From assembly GCA_025464695.1 (NCBI GenBank), contig JAODNQ010000162.1, positions 1-15,419 of the forward strand: a DNA stretch of 15,419 nucleotides, given 5' to 3'. The stretch is from Frankiales bacterium. Its GTDB lineage: Bacteria; Actinomycetota; Actinomycetes; Mycobacteriales; SCTD01. Positions 15,369 to 15,419 of this stretch are shown one piece after another. Below the pieces are notes generated by a model, which was given only the letters and a program-made list of their open reading frames with translations, did not search any database and was not told the DNA's origin. Numbering within the stretch: position 1 is the first letter of the stretch; each line of letters starts with the position of its first letter. Made by a program: the position numbers and the translations under genes.

Positions 15369-15419
15369 ATGCCTGTTGCGCACCCGCGACCGCGGAACCG
15401 CCCCCCGATGCACCAGCGA
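15369..15419 (+). CDS. Start of a probable paralogue of the cupredoxin-propeller gene (partial)
   Basis: Seventeen codons are visible before the window ends: MPVAHPRPRNRPPMHQR. The previous gene starts MAVPHPRPRAPGAPRPSYRR. Both share HPRPR at residues 5-9, a Pro/Arg-rich lead and the ribosome-site context, and the two genes lie 109 bases apart on the same strand. This suggests tandem duplication and an exported product whose hydrophobic signal core lies just beyond the edge. The start is well supported; the domain content is inference. Confidence 0.6.
   Translation, partial: MPVAHPRPRNRPPMHQR

Noticed and set aside
1..15419. CRISPR arrays, tRNA or rRNA genes, insertion sequences and attachment sites
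   Set aside because: No regularly spaced identical repeats, cloverleaf candidates, transposase-like frames or terminal inverted repeats with target duplications were seen by eye.

Overview
The window is very GC-rich. Codons end almost always in G or C, starts include GTG, and ribosome sites are of the AGGAG type. Together with DUF11-like and Ig-like surface modules and secreted copper proteins, this points to a high-GC actinobacterium. I cannot name the genus. No rRNA, tRNA, CRISPR array, transposase or phage gene was seen.

Layout. (1) About 2-9181 (+): one giant reading frame, open at the left edge, encoding at least 3059 residues of a probably secreted or cell-surface protein. Its N-terminal half is DUF11-like and Ig/PKD-like modules rich in paired cysteines. 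Its C-terminal half (about 1370 residues) is continuous glycine-rich amphipathic beta-strand sequence with no sorting signal or membrane anchor. (2) 9182-9232: a hairpin between this gene and a convergent small gene. (3) 9256-9471 (-): a 71-residue protein with a zinc-finger-like Cys/His layout and an excellent ribosome site. (4) 9813-10452: a scar-like stretch where a probable minus-strand gene tail abuts the C-terminal part of an NAD(P)-dependent epimerase gene, as if one deletion had removed the 5' halves of two divergent genes. (5) 10447-10484: a stem that includes the stop codons of the epimerase remnant and of the convergent glycosyltransferase. (6) 10479-11723 (-): an intact family-4 glycosyltransferase. 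(7) 11980-12438 (-): a decayed EAL-domain (cyclic-di-GMP phosphodiesterase) remnant. (8) 12439-12916: intergenic sequence with a 13-bp GC hairpin, a pair of direct repeats and a leader hairpin. (9) 12917-15259 (+): a 780-residue exported protein joining a type 1 copper (cupredoxin) domain to a YVTN-type beta-propeller with several conserved-looking histidines. (10) 15369-15419 (+): the start of a second gene whose first residues and ribosome site resemble those of gene 9, probably a tandem paralogue, after a terminator-like hairpin.

How the parts relate. The best candidate for undescribed biology is the tandem pair of copper/propeller genes at the right end, because it pairs a blue-copper centre with a histidine-bearing propeller in the reverse order to nitrous oxide reductase. 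The giant beta-protein is the second candidate. The middle (about 9.5-12.7 kb) looks like a region of gene loss with one surviving glycosyltransferase. I see no evidence that the left, middle and right parts form one pathway.
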